Assembly (NCBI GenBank): GCA_014860445.1
Contig: JACZJT010000052.1
Coordinates: forward strand, 62,001-126,000
Source: Burkholderiales bacterium
GTDB taxonomy: Bacteria; Pseudomonadota; Gammaproteobacteria; Burkholderiales; SG8-39
Direction: 5' to 3'
DNA length: 64,000 bases
This document shows, piece by piece, positions 55,163 through 64,000 of the stretch. A model generated the notes under the pieces. That model was not told where the DNA came from. It made no database searches and was given only the letters and a program-made list of their open reading frames with translations. The stretch's first letter is position 1, and each line of letters starts with the position of its first letter. The translations under genes were made by a program, and so were the position numbers.

Positions 55163-56023
55163 ATGCCCATCGATTACGACAAGATAAAGAACTGGCCCTT
55201 CCCCGACATCGTTCAAACTTATACCGAGAAGGACAGCATTCTCTACGCCCTGGGCGTGGGTTTCGGCCATGACCCCATGGACGAAGCGCAGCTGCAGTTC
55301 GTCTACGAAAAAAACCTGAAGGCGGCGCCGACCATGGCAGTGGTGCTGGGCTATCCCGGATTCTGGGTCAAGGATCCGGCGAGCGGCATCGACTGGGTGA
55401 AAATCGTACACGGCGAGCAATCGCTCCTGATCCACCGGCCCATACCCGCGGCTGGAACGGTGATCGGCCGCACGCGCATCAAGGCCCTGGTCGACAAGGG
55501 CAAGGACAAGGGTGCGCTGCTGATTCAGGAGCGCAGCATCATCGACCAGGCAAGCGGTGCGCTTCTGGCGACGCTGGATCACACCACCTTTTGCCGTGGC
55601 GATGGTGGTTTCGGCAAGGGCGACGAGGCCCCGCCGCCGCCGCCAAAAGTGCCCGATAGCGCCCCGGACGCAAGCTGCGATCTGCCCACGCTGCAGCAGG
55701 CGGCGCTGATCTATCGCCTTTGCGCAGACAACAATCCGCTGCACGCAGACCCGGCCGTGGCCAGGGCCGCCGGCTTTCCCCGTCCGATCCTGCACGGCCT
55801 GTGCAGTTACGGCGTCGCCGGCCACGCGATCCTCAAAACCTACTGCGGCTACGACCCTGCAAAACTGACGGGGCTGTCGCTGCGCTTCTCCGCGCCGGTC
55901 TTTCCGGGGGAGACCATACGCACTGAAATGTGGCGCCGCGGCGAGCGCATTCAATTCCAATCGCGCGTGCTCGAACGTGACGTCGTGGTGCTGAACAATG
56001 GCGTGGCCACGATCAAGACCTGA
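55163..56023 (+). CDS. MaoC-family (hydratase/dehydratase) protein
   Basis: AALIYRLCADNNPLHADPAVARAAGFPRPILHGLCSYGVAGHAIL. Confidence 0.93.
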   Translation: MPIDYDKIKNWPFPDIVQTYTEKDSILYALGVGFGHDPMDEAQLQFVYEKNLKAAPTMAVVLGYPGFWVKDPASGIDWVKIVHGEQSLLIHRPIPAAGTVIGRTRIKALVDKGKDKGALLIQERSIIDQASGALLATLDHTTFCRGDGGFGKGDEAPPPPPKVPDSAPDASCDLPTLQQAALIYRLCADNNPLHADPAVARAAGFPRPILHGLCSYGVAGHAILKTYCGYDPAKLTGLSLRFSAPVFPGETIRTEMWRRGERIQFQSRVLERDVVVLNNGVATIKT

Positions 56024-56029
56024 GCAGGG

Positions 56030-57142
56030 ATGAGCGACGACACTCTCAGGATGCTGCGCGACAGCGCGGCCGATTTTGCCACCCTCGACGGCGCACGCGT
56101 GCGCCGTTTGCGCGGCACCGACCCGGGGTTCGAGCGCGACAGATGGCGCGAAATGGGCGACATGGGCTGGCTCGGCGTACTGATACCGGAAGCGCACGGC
56201 GGACTCGGACTGGACCTCGGCGCAGCGGTCACCATCGCGGAGCAACTCGGACGCGCGCTCTATCCGGAACCGTATTCGGCCTCTGCCGTGCTGGCGACCC
56301 TGGCGTTGTTGCACGGCGACAACGCCGCATTGAAACAGACGCTGTTGCCGCGACTCGCGTCGGGGGAAATCGTCGCCGGTCTCGCCTGGCAGGGCGAACG
56401 CGGCGGGCTGGATCCTGATCAGTGCAGCGTTAAATTGCGCGAATCGAACGGCGCGCAGCAATTGGAAGGAAGCAGCCGGTTCGTATCACCGGCGGCGGCG
56501 GACGGCTACATCGTCGCCGCACGCGCCGCACAAGGCCTGGAATTGCACTGGATAGCGCGCAGCGCCCCGGGCCTCGCCTGCGAGCCCGAAGCGCGCGCCG
56601 ACGGCAGCGCCAGCGCGCTGCTGCGCTTTGAAGCCGTCGGGGTCTCCGCCGACACGCGCGTCGCCTCGCCTGCGGCCGCGTCCGCCGCACTGCGGCTTGC
56701 ACTGGACCACGCCACGCTGTCGACGAGCGCGGAATTGTTCGGGCTCATGGACTGCACCTTGGAGATGACGCTGGATTACCTGCGCACGCGCGTGCAGTTC
56801 GGCAAACCCATAGGCAGCTTTCAGGCCCTGCAGCATCGCGCGGTCGACATGTACATGCAAAAAGAAATGACTCGCGCCACCCTCGGCGCCGCAGTTTCTT
56901 CCGTGCTCGATCCCGCCTGCACCGGCGAGCAACGGGCGGTGGCGGCGTCCAGCGCGAAGGCGCGCGCTTCGCAGGCCGCGCTGGCCATCTGCAAGGAGGC
57001 CCTGCAAATGCACGGCGCGATCGGCTATACCGACGAATACGACCTGGGGCTGTACTTCAACCGCGCGCTGGTGCTGTCCGCGTCGCTGGGCAATGCCAGT
57101 GCGCATCGCAGCCGCTATGCAAGCCTGGCAGCGCTCCCATGA
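56030..57142 (+). CDS. acyl-CoA dehydrogenase (short partner-like)
   Basis: WLGVLIPEAHGGLGLDLGAAVTIAEQLGRALYPEPYSAS; QMHGAIGYTDEYDLGLYFNRAL. Confidence 0.9.
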   Translation: MSDDTLRMLRDSAADFATLDGARVRRLRGTDPGFERDRWREMGDMGWLGVLIPEAHGGLGLDLGAAVTIAEQLGRALYPEPYSASAVLATLALLHGDNAALKQTLLPRLASGEIVAGLAWQGERGGLDPDQCSVKLRESNGAQQLEGSSRFVSPAAADGYIVAARAAQGLELHWIARSAPGLACEPEARADGSASALLRFEAVGVSADTRVASPAAASAALRLALDHATLSTSAELFGLMDCTLEMTLDYLRTRVQFGKPIGSFQALQHRAVDMYMQKEMTRATLGAAVSSVLDPACTGEQRAVAASSAKARASQAALAICKEALQMHGAIGYTDEYDLGLYFNRALVLSASLGNASAHRSRYASLAALP

Positions 57143-58308
57143 ACTACGGCGTGCCGCAGGAGCAGGACTGGGATACGCTCTCGGACGCGGCATTTCGCGC
57201 CGTCGTGCGCGCCGAGGTCGAAGCGCATCACCCTGCCGAACTGCGCTATCCGCCGCGCCGCCTGCGCTGGGCGGAGAATAAATCCTGGTACCTGCGCATG
57301 GCGGCCAAGGGCTGGATTGCACCCGGATGGCCGCGCGAATACGGCGGCATGGGTCTCTCCGCCTCGAAGCTGCTGATCTTCCTCGAGGAAATGGAGCGCT
57401 GGGGCATCGCGCGCTTTCAGGACCACGGCATACTCATGGTCGGTCCGATACTGATGCGCTTCGGAACCGAGGCGCAGCGCCGGCGCTACCTGCCCCCCAT
57501 TCTTGCGTGCGAGGAAATCTGGTGCCAGGGTTATTCCGAACCCAATGCCGGGTCCGACCTCGCCAACCTGCGTACCGAGGCGAAGCTCGACGGGGATGCG
57601 TTCATCATCAACGGGCAGAAGACCTGGACCACGCTCGCGCACGATTCGACGCACATGATCGTGCTCGCGCGCACCGACAAGGAGGCGAAAAAGCAATCCG
57701 GCATCAGCTTCCTGATGCTCGATCTGAAAACGCCGGGCGTAACGGTGCGGCCGATACGCGACCTGGCGGGTCACGACGAATTCTGCGAAGTGTTTTTCGA
57801 CAACGTGCGCACGCCTGCGACCAATCTCGTCGGCAAACTGAACCAGGGATGGACCGTGGCCAAATCCCAGCTGGGATTCGAGCGCATTCATATCGGCAGC
57901 CCGAAACTGCCCGAGTACGGTTTGCAGGTGCTGCTGTCAGTGGCGCGCGCGCGCGGCGTCGAGCACGATGCGCTGTTCCGCGACCGCCTGGCGCAGTTGC
58001 AGCTCGATGTGGCGCACCTGGGCGACATCTACGCGCATTTCGCCGCCATCGTCGGCCGCGGTGAAGCGCTGGGGCCCGAGGTGTCGCTGCTTAAAATCTG
58101 GGCGACCGAAACCTTCCAGCGCATCGCCGACCTGATTATTGAAACAGCCGGCGAATTTGGCGGCCTCACCGGCAAAGTGCAAATGGCCGACGGCCGCATC
58201 GAAGTGCTGGCACCGTTCTACAAAGCGCGCCCCACCTCGATCTATGGCGGCAGCAATGAAATCCAGCGCAATATTCTCGCCCGGCAAGTTCTGAATCTAC
58301 CGGGCTAA
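57139..58308 (+). CDS. acyl-CoA dehydrogenase
   Basis: GWPREYGGMGLSASKLLIFLEEMERWGI; WCQGYSEPNAGSDLANLRTEAKLDGDAFIINGQKTWTT; IYGGSNEIQRNILARQVL. Confidence 0.94.
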   Translation: MNYGVPQEQDWDTLSDAAFRAVVRAEVEAHHPAELRYPPRRLRWAENKSWYLRMAAKGWIAPGWPREYGGMGLSASKLLIFLEEMERWGIARFQDHGILMVGPILMRFGTEAQRRRYLPPILACEEIWCQGYSEPNAGSDLANLRTEAKLDGDAFIINGQKTWTTLAHDSTHMIVLARTDKEAKKQSGISFLMLDLKTPGVTVRPIRDLAGHDEFCEVFFDNVRTPATNLVGKLNQGWTVAKSQLGFERIHIGSPKLPEYGLQVLLSVARARGVEHDALFRDRLAQLQLDVAHLGDIYAHFAAIVGRGEALGPEVSLLKIWATETFQRIADLIIETAGEFGGLTGKVQMADGRIEVLAPFYKARPTSIYGGSNEIQRNILARQVLNLPG

Positions 58309-58335
58309 ATCAGCAATTCACTTGAAGGAGTCGTA

Positions 58336-59559
58336 ATGCCGCCCCCGCTTTCGCATATCCGCGTGCTCGATCTGTCCCGTGTCCTCGCCGGGCCCTGGGC
58401 TTCGCAGAACCTCGCCGACCTCGGCGCAGAGGTCATCAAAGTCGAGCGCCCGGGCAGCGGCGATGACACACGCGGCTGGGGACCGCCCTGGTTCAAGGAC
58501 AAAGACGGAAACGAGACGCGCGATTCCTCCTACTTCCTTTCCTGCAACCGCGGGAAGAAATCCATCACGCTGGACATCTCCAAGCCCGAGGGCCAGAACA
58601 TCGTGCGCGAGCTTGCGGCGAAGTGCGACGTACTGATCGAAAACTACAAGGTTGGCACGCTGGCGCGCTACGGCCTGGGCTATGAGGCACTGCGCGCGAT
58701 CAATCCGCGCCTCATTTACTGCTCGATCACGGGGTTCGGCCAGTCGGGACCCTACGCACCCCGCCCGGGTTACGACTTCGTGTTCCAGGGCATGGGCGGA
58801 CTGATGAGCATCACCGGTGAACGCGACGAGCTGCCCGGCGGCGGCCCGCAGAAAGTCGGCATCGCGATCACAGACATACTCACGGCCATGTACGCGAGTC
58901 TTGCAATCACCGCCGCCATCACCCACTGCGAACGCGGCGGCGGCGGCCAGTACATCGACATGGCGCTGCTCGATTGCATGGTCGCGTTCAACGCCAATCA
59001 GATCAGCGGCTACCTCGTGTCGGGCAACATCCCCAAACGCTACGGCAACGCCCACCCGAATGTCGTGCCCTACCAGGTGTTTCCGTGCAAGGACGGGCAT
59101 ATCATCCTCGCCATCGGCAATGACAGCCAGTTCGCGAGCTTTTGCAAAGTCGCGGGCCGGCCGGAACTCGCGGCAGACGAGCGGTTTCGGCTGATGTCCG
59201 GGCGCATCGTCAATCGCGATGCGCTGATCCCGCTGATCGCCGAGATCATGACACAGCGCGGCATGCGCGATTGGATCGCCGTGCTGGAAGCCGCCAACGT
59301 CCCCTGCGGCCCCATCAACAATATGAAGCAGGTTTTCGAAGATTCACAGGTGCAGCACCGCGGGCTCCGCGTCGAAATCCCCACGGCTACGGGCGTGCCC
59401 TGCCCGACCGTAGCCAGCCCGATGCGCTTTTCCGAGACGCCGGTCGAATACACCGTGCCGCCGCCGACGCTGGGCCAGCACACGCAGGAAATTCTGCGCG
59501 ACCTGCTGGGGATGGACCCCCAGACGGTGGATGCGCTTGCCGCGAAAGGCATCGTTTAG
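58336..59559 (+). CDS. CaiB/BaiF family CoA-transferase
   Basis: VLDLSRVLAGPWASQNLADLGAEVIKVERPGSGDDTRGWGPP; LIYCSITGFGQSGPYAPRPGYDFVFQ. Confidence 0.95.
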   Translation: MPPPLSHIRVLDLSRVLAGPWASQNLADLGAEVIKVERPGSGDDTRGWGPPWFKDKDGNETRDSSYFLSCNRGKKSITLDISKPEGQNIVRELAAKCDVLIENYKVGTLARYGLGYEALRAINPRLIYCSITGFGQSGPYAPRPGYDFVFQGMGGLMSITGERDELPGGGPQKVGIAITDILTAMYASLAITAAITHCERGGGGQYIDMALLDCMVAFNANQISGYLVSGNIPKRYGNAHPNVVPYQVFPCKDGHIILAIGNDSQFASFCKVAGRPELAADERFRLMSGRIVNRDALIPLIAEIMTQRGMRDWIAVLEAANVPCGPINNMKQVFEDSQVQHRGLRVEIPTATGVPCPTVASPMRFSETPVEYTVPPPTLGQHTQEILRDLLGMDPQTVDALAAKGIV

Positions 59560-59561
59560 GC

Positions 59562-60761
59562 ATGAGCGCGATGAACGAACGCGCCTACGCCGGCCTGCAG
59601 GTGCTCGACATGAGCCAGGGCATCGCCGGTCCGTATTGCGCCGCCCTCCTCGCGCAGCACGGAGCCGATGTGATCAAGGTCGAACCGCCGGCGGGCGACT
59701 GGATACGACTCATGGGCGGCGGCGAGCAAGGCATGAGCGCGCTTGCCGTGGTCAACAATCTGGGCAAGCGTTCGATCTGCATCGATGCCGCGCGGCCGGA
59801 AGGGCGCGAACTCATTGTGAACATGGCGCAGCGCGCCGATGTGCTGGTCGAGAACTTCCGCCCCGGCGTCATGGCCAAGCTCGGGCTGGACTACGCCGCA
59901 CTCTCTGCGATCAATCCGCGCCTGATTTATCTGTCGATCAGCGGCTTCGGCGACTCCGGCCCGTATGCGCACAAGCCCGCCACCGATTCCGTGCTGCAGG
60001 CCATGACCGGCATGGCCATGATCAACAAGGACGCGGCCGGACAGCCGCGCCGCTTCGGCCTGATGGTGCCGGACACCGCAACCGCAATTTACTCGGCGCA
60101 GTGCGTGGGCGCGGCGCTGTACGCGCGCGACGCGCGACCGGAGAGCGGCGGCCGCGGCAGGCACGTACGCATCTCGCTGGCGGAGTGCTGCGCGGCGTTC
60201 CAGGCCGGCCCCATCCTCGATGAATTTTTGTTCGCCGGCCAGTACAAGCCGCCGATTACGGTACCGGCCGGCGTCTTCGCGACCCGCGATGGCCATGTCG
60301 TACTGGCGACCCTGCGCGACGCCATGTGGCAGGGTTTGTGCCGGGCCCTCTCGCGGGAAGACTGGTTGGCGGAACCGCGCTACGCGACTGCCGCGCTGCG
60401 CCAGCGGGCGGGTGACGAAATCAACCGGGCGGTAGCCGCCATCGTTGCAAGCCGCGAAACGCGCGAGTGGGCGACGCTGTTCGAACAGCACGATGTGCTG
60501 TTTGCACCGGTGCAGGACTACGCGGCCTTGCGCGCCGACCCGCAGATGCGTCACATGGGTTACTTCGGCGAGGCCGACCAGCCGCCATACGGTGCGCTGA
60601 GCCTGCCGCATGCCCCCGGCAGCGTGCGCTCCGGCTCGTTGCCCGCGGCGCCGCGCACCGGCGAGCACACGCGGGAAATCCTCGGCGAGCTCGGACTAAA
60701 AAAACGAGAAATAGCGGCCCTGGAAACATCGGGCGTCGTGGCACACCTGGACGCTGTTTAG
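59562..60761 (+). CDS. CaiB/BaiF family CoA-transferase
   Basis: VLDMSQGIAGPYCAALLAQHGADVIKVEPPAGDWIR; LIYLSISGFGDSGPYAHKPATDSVLQ. Confidence 0.94.
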   Translation: MSAMNERAYAGLQVLDMSQGIAGPYCAALLAQHGADVIKVEPPAGDWIRLMGGGEQGMSALAVVNNLGKRSICIDAARPEGRELIVNMAQRADVLVENFRPGVMAKLGLDYAALSAINPRLIYLSISGFGDSGPYAHKPATDSVLQAMTGMAMINKDAAGQPRRFGLMVPDTATAIYSAQCVGAALYARDARPESGGRGRHVRISLAECCAAFQAGPILDEFLFAGQYKPPITVPAGVFATRDGHVVLATLRDAMWQGLCRALSREDWLAEPRYATAALRQRAGDEINRAVAAIVASRETREWATLFEQHDVLFAPVQDYAALRADPQMRHMGYFGEADQPPYGALSLPHAPGSVRSGSLPAAPRTGEHTREILGELGLKKREIAALETSGVVAHLDAV

Positions 60762-60843
60762 CAGCTGGCCGGAGCCCCTGTCCTGGGGGGATTGGGGGCG
60801 GGATATTTTGAACCGGCATGGCGCTCCCGAGACCCGTCGCGCC

Positions 60844-61647
60844 TCAGCGTTTTCTCCACTTCGGCGACCGCTTTTCAATGAATGCGCCCACACCCTCCGC
60901 CGCATCCTCGCCCAGCATGTTATCGGTGATCGCAACGCTGGCGATGCGATACGCGTTGGTGAGTCGCGATTCAATCTGCTCGTAAAACAGTTTCTTTCCC
61001 GCAGCGCAAACAGTCGGCGGTTTTTCAATGATGGTTTTGCACAGGAGCGCAATTTCCTCATCCAGTCGATTCGGCGGAACCACCCGGTTCACCAATCCCC
61101 AGGCCAGCGCCGTAGACGCGTCGATAAATTCGCCCGTGAACAGCATCTCGAAAGCGCGTTTGCGCGACACGTTGCGTGAAACCGGAACCCCGGGCGTGGC
61201 GCAAAACAGGCCGAAGTTGATGCCCGAAGTCGCGAAGCGTGCCTCGGTGGACGCGACCGCCATGTCACAGGCGGCCACCATCTGACAGCCCGCGGCCGTG
61301 GCGATGCCGTGTACGCGCGCGATCACCGGCTGCGGCATCGCCTGTATCTGCATCATCACTCGCGAGCAATGCGCAAACAGATCGCCGATGAACTCCTGGG
61401 TCCGGTTTGCCATCATCTCCTTGAGGTCGTGCCCGCCGCTGAATGCAGTGCCCGATCCCGCGATGACGACGACGCGAACGTCGTTGTCGGCTGCCAGTTC
61501 GGTCAGCGCCGCATCCAGTTCATCGAGCATCTGGGCAGATATCGCGTTGAATTGTTTCGGCCGATTCAAAGTAAGCGTCGCAACCCCGTTCTGTTCCTGC
61601 TTCAGGACGCACGCCGCCTTCGTTACCTCCTTGTGTGGTGCATTCAT
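60844..61647 (-). CDS. enoyl-CoA hydratase family protein
   Basis: ATLTLNRPKQFNAISAQMLDEL; IAGSGTAFSGGHDLKEM; ARVHGIATAAGCQMVAACDMAVAS. Confidence 0.94.
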   Translation of the reverse strand: MNAPHKEVTKAACVLKQEQNGVATLTLNRPKQFNAISAQMLDELDAALTELAADNDVRVVVIAGSGTAFSGGHDLKEMMANRTQEFIGDLFAHCSRVMMQIQAMPQPVIARVHGIATAAGCQMVAACDMAVASTEARFATSGINFGLFCATPGVPVSRNVSRKRAFEMLFTGEFIDASTALAWGLVNRVVPPNRLDEEIALLCKTIIEKPPTVCAAGKKLFYEQIESRLTNAYRIASVAITDNMLGEDAAEGVGAFIEKRSPKWRKR

Positions 61648-61672
61648 CGTTGCTCTCCTTTAAGGGCACTGC

Positions 61673-63337
61673 CTATTTGATCGCCTGTGCCGATTTCGCG
61701 CGCTCGCGCAGTACAAACTTCTGAATCTTGCCGGTCGAGGTCTTGGGCAATTCACCGAAGACCACTGCGCGCGGCACCTTGAAGCGGGCCAGGTGTTTGC
61801 GGCAATGCGCGATGATTTCTTCCGCCGTCACCTCGGCACCCGCCTTGAGTTCGACAAAGACGCAGGGGGTCTCGCCCCATTTCGGATCGGGCTGCGCCAC
61901 CGCCGCCGCGGCGAGCACCGCCGGATGGCGGTACAGCGCTTCCTCGACTTCGAGCGAGGATATGTTTTCGCCGCCTGAAATGATGACGTCCTTGGATCGG
62001 TCCTTGATTTTAATATAACCGTCGGGCTGCATTACCGCGAGGTCGCCCGAATGAAACCAGCCGCCCGCGAAGGCTTCCGTCGTCGCCTTTGGATTTTTCA
62101 GATAGCCCTTCATGGTGATATTGCCGCGAAACATGATTTCGCCCATGGTCTCACCGTCCGCGGGCACCGGCTGCATCGTTTCTCCGTCCATCACCGCGAG
62201 GCCGTCCTCCATCAGATAGCGCACGCCCTGGCGGCCGTTGCGCTCGGCGCGTTTGCCGACATCCAGCGCATTCCACTCATCGTGTTTCGCGCACACCGTC
62301 GCCGGCCCGTAGGTTTCGGTAAGGCCGTAGACGTGCACCAGGTCGAAACCGATCTGTTCCATGCCCTCTATCATCGCCGCCGGCGGCGCCGCGCCCGCCA
62401 CCATGGCAGACACTTTGTGCGTGATGCCTTCGCGCAGCTTCGCGTCCGCATTGATCAGCGCACTGTGCACGATGGGCGCACCGCAGTAATGCGTGACGCC
62501 ATGTTTCTTGATCAGCCCGAAGATCAGCACCGGATCGACCTTGCGCAAGCATACGTTGACGCCGGCATTCGCGGCCATGGTCCAGGGAAAACACCAGCCG
62601 TTGCAATGAAACATCGGCAGCGTCCACAGATACACCGCATGCTGCGGCATGCCCCAGGTGACGATATTGCACACGGCGTTCAGATAGGCGCCGCGATGGT
62701 GATACACCACGCCCTTGGGGTTCCCGGTTGTGCCGGAGGTGTAATTGAGCGATATCGCATTCCACTCGTCGGCCGGCGGCTGCCAGGCGTAGTCGGGGTC
62801 GCCTCCGGAGAGAAATGCCTCGTAGTCCTTTTCTCCCAGGCGCTCGCCCGCGCCCGTATATTCCGAATCGTCGATGTCGATGACCAGCGGACGCTGCTCC
62901 ATTTTCGCCAGTGCCTGCGCGACTGTCGCTGAGAACTCGCGGTCGGCGATCAGCACTTTCGCCCCGCCGTGATTCAGCATGAACGCAATCGCCTCCGCAT
63001 CGAGACGGGTGTTCAGCGTGTTGAGCACCGCACCCAGCATGGGGACACCGAAGTGGCACTCATACATTTCCGGCGTGTTGGACCCCATCACCGCGACCGT
63101 ATCGCCGATGCCTATGCCGCGCGCCGCCAGCGCCGAAGCCAGGCGGCGGCTGCGCGCATAGGTCTCTTTCCAGGTGTAACGCCTTGCGCCATGCACCACA
63201 GCGATCCGTTCCGGATAAACATAAGCCGCGCGCTCGATAAAACTGAGCGGCGTCAACGGAGCGTAATTGGCGGGGCTGCGGTCCAGGTCGGTTTCGAAGG
63301 CGTTGGCGTGGTCCATGGGGTCCCAAAGGCGGTGCAT
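61673..63337 (-). CDS. AMP-binding acyl-CoA synthetase
   Basis: SLNYTSGTTGNPKGVVYHHRGAYLNA; GWFHSGDLAVMQPDGYIKIKDRSKDVIISGGENISSLEVEE. Confidence 0.96.
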   Translation of the reverse strand: MHRLWDPMDHANAFETDLDRSPANYAPLTPLSFIERAAYVYPERIAVVHGARRYTWKETYARSRRLASALAARGIGIGDTVAVMGSNTPEMYECHFGVPMLGAVLNTLNTRLDAEAIAFMLNHGGAKVLIADREFSATVAQALAKMEQRPLVIDIDDSEYTGAGERLGEKDYEAFLSGGDPDYAWQPPADEWNAISLNYTSGTTGNPKGVVYHHRGAYLNAVCNIVTWGMPQHAVYLWTLPMFHCNGWCFPWTMAANAGVNVCLRKVDPVLIFGLIKKHGVTHYCGAPIVHSALINADAKLREGITHKVSAMVAGAAPPAAMIEGMEQIGFDLVHVYGLTETYGPATVCAKHDEWNALDVGKRAERNGRQGVRYLMEDGLAVMDGETMQPVPADGETMGEIMFRGNITMKGYLKNPKATTEAFAGGWFHSGDLAVMQPDGYIKIKDRSKDVIISGGENISSLEVEEALYRHPAVLAAAAVAQPDPKWGETPCVFVELKAGAEVTAEEIIAHCRKHLARFKVPRAVVFGELPKTSTGKIQKFVLRERAKSAQAIK

Positions 63338-63673
63338 GAGCTGCGGATCAATCTACCACAACTCCAGCCTGAGCTATACAACGCGCCTCCCCCGACGCAC
63401 AAGCGCTGCGCTCTTTCTCGTTTCGTTAAATTGCTATTTTTGATAATCGCATTGGCGCGTAAGCGGCTCCGAATCTACCATCCGTGAAACTAATCCTGAA
63501 CAATTAGTCTCGCTCGCCGGGCTCCAGGAGGGGCACAAGCACGCAAGTGCGGCATTTGTGCAGGCAACACGCGGTCCATGTTTACCGACCGCCTGATGCT
63601 CGGTGGGTGGTTCAGAACGAAGCGAAGCGGCCACACGAGGAACCAACGGCCAAACCGCTTGAGACTGCCGCGT

Positions 63674-64000
63674 TCAACTCCCATCAATAAGCGCGACGAG
63701 TTCGTCCAGTTGCGAAATCACGTAGCTGGGCGGGATATCGGCGAAGGCGGTCTCATCACACTCCCCTCCCCGGATGATAGCTACCTGCATGCCGGCGGCC
63801 CGCGCGCCGAGTACGTCGGCTCGACTGTCGCCAACGAACAGCGCGTCGCCGGCCTTGATGCGCCAGTCCGAAAGCACGCGCATTATTCCCTCCGCGTTGG
63901 GCTTCATGTACGTCACCTCGTCGCGGGTTACGACCGGGGATAGACAGCGGGCGAAATCGAAACGGTTTAGCGCTTTGGTGAGCGCATTGCGCCCCACGTT
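63674..64000 (-). CDS. HAD-superfamily phosphatase, C-terminal part (runs off the window edge)
   Basis: KPNAEGIMRVLSDWRIKAGDALFVGDSRADVLGARAAGMQVAIIRGG. Confidence 0.8.
   Translation of the reverse strand, partial: NVGRNALTKALNRFDFARCLSPVVTRDEVTYMKPNAEGIMRVLSDWRIKAGDALFVGDSRADVLGARAAGMQVAIIRGGECDETAFADIPPSYVISQLDELVALIDGS

Noticed and set aside
55148-56461. 437-aa minus-strand ORF opposite MaoC and ACAD genes
   Set aside because: Antisense shadow crossing two genes; no domain signature.

Overview
64-kb window of a high-GC, betaproteobacterium-like chromosome; the taxonomic guess rests only on gene content. From left to right: (1) 0-13 kb, an accessory redox and envelope cluster. It holds an MMPL/RND exporter, a LolA-like protein, an outer-membrane protein, a penta-CxxCH cytochrome, DsrE, a TVP38-rhodanese fusion, a sterol desaturase-like protein, a divergent ArsR-rhodanese regulator, and a polyferredoxin-GltD fusion. 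Inverted copies of one methyltransferase gene lie at its two ends. (2) 13.3-14.4 kb, an IS630-family element with an A_AAA_AAG -1 frameshift site and clear terminal inverted repeats. (3) 14.4-25.4 kb, an integrated phage-derived element with RusA, DUF1376, YqaJ, RecT, several HTH regulators and a serine recombinase. No capsid or terminase genes are visible. It ends inside a tRNA-Glu gene, which supplies the recombinase C-terminus. (4) 25-27 kb, tRNA-Glu, tRNA-Ala, gltX and tRNA-Val. (5) 27-39 kb, a microaerobic module with an EncFtn-like ferritin, SafE/TauE-like protein, hemN, fnr and ccoNOQPGH. Two identical FNR boxes are present. (6) 39-63 kb, a large acyl-CoA catabolism region with ALDH, acyl-CoA dehydrogenases, CaiB/BaiF transferases, IclR, a carboxyltransferase, etfAB, SDRs, MaoC, an enoyl-CoA hydratase and an acyl-CoA synthetase. 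All assignments come from reading the sequence and recalling families; no searches were run.
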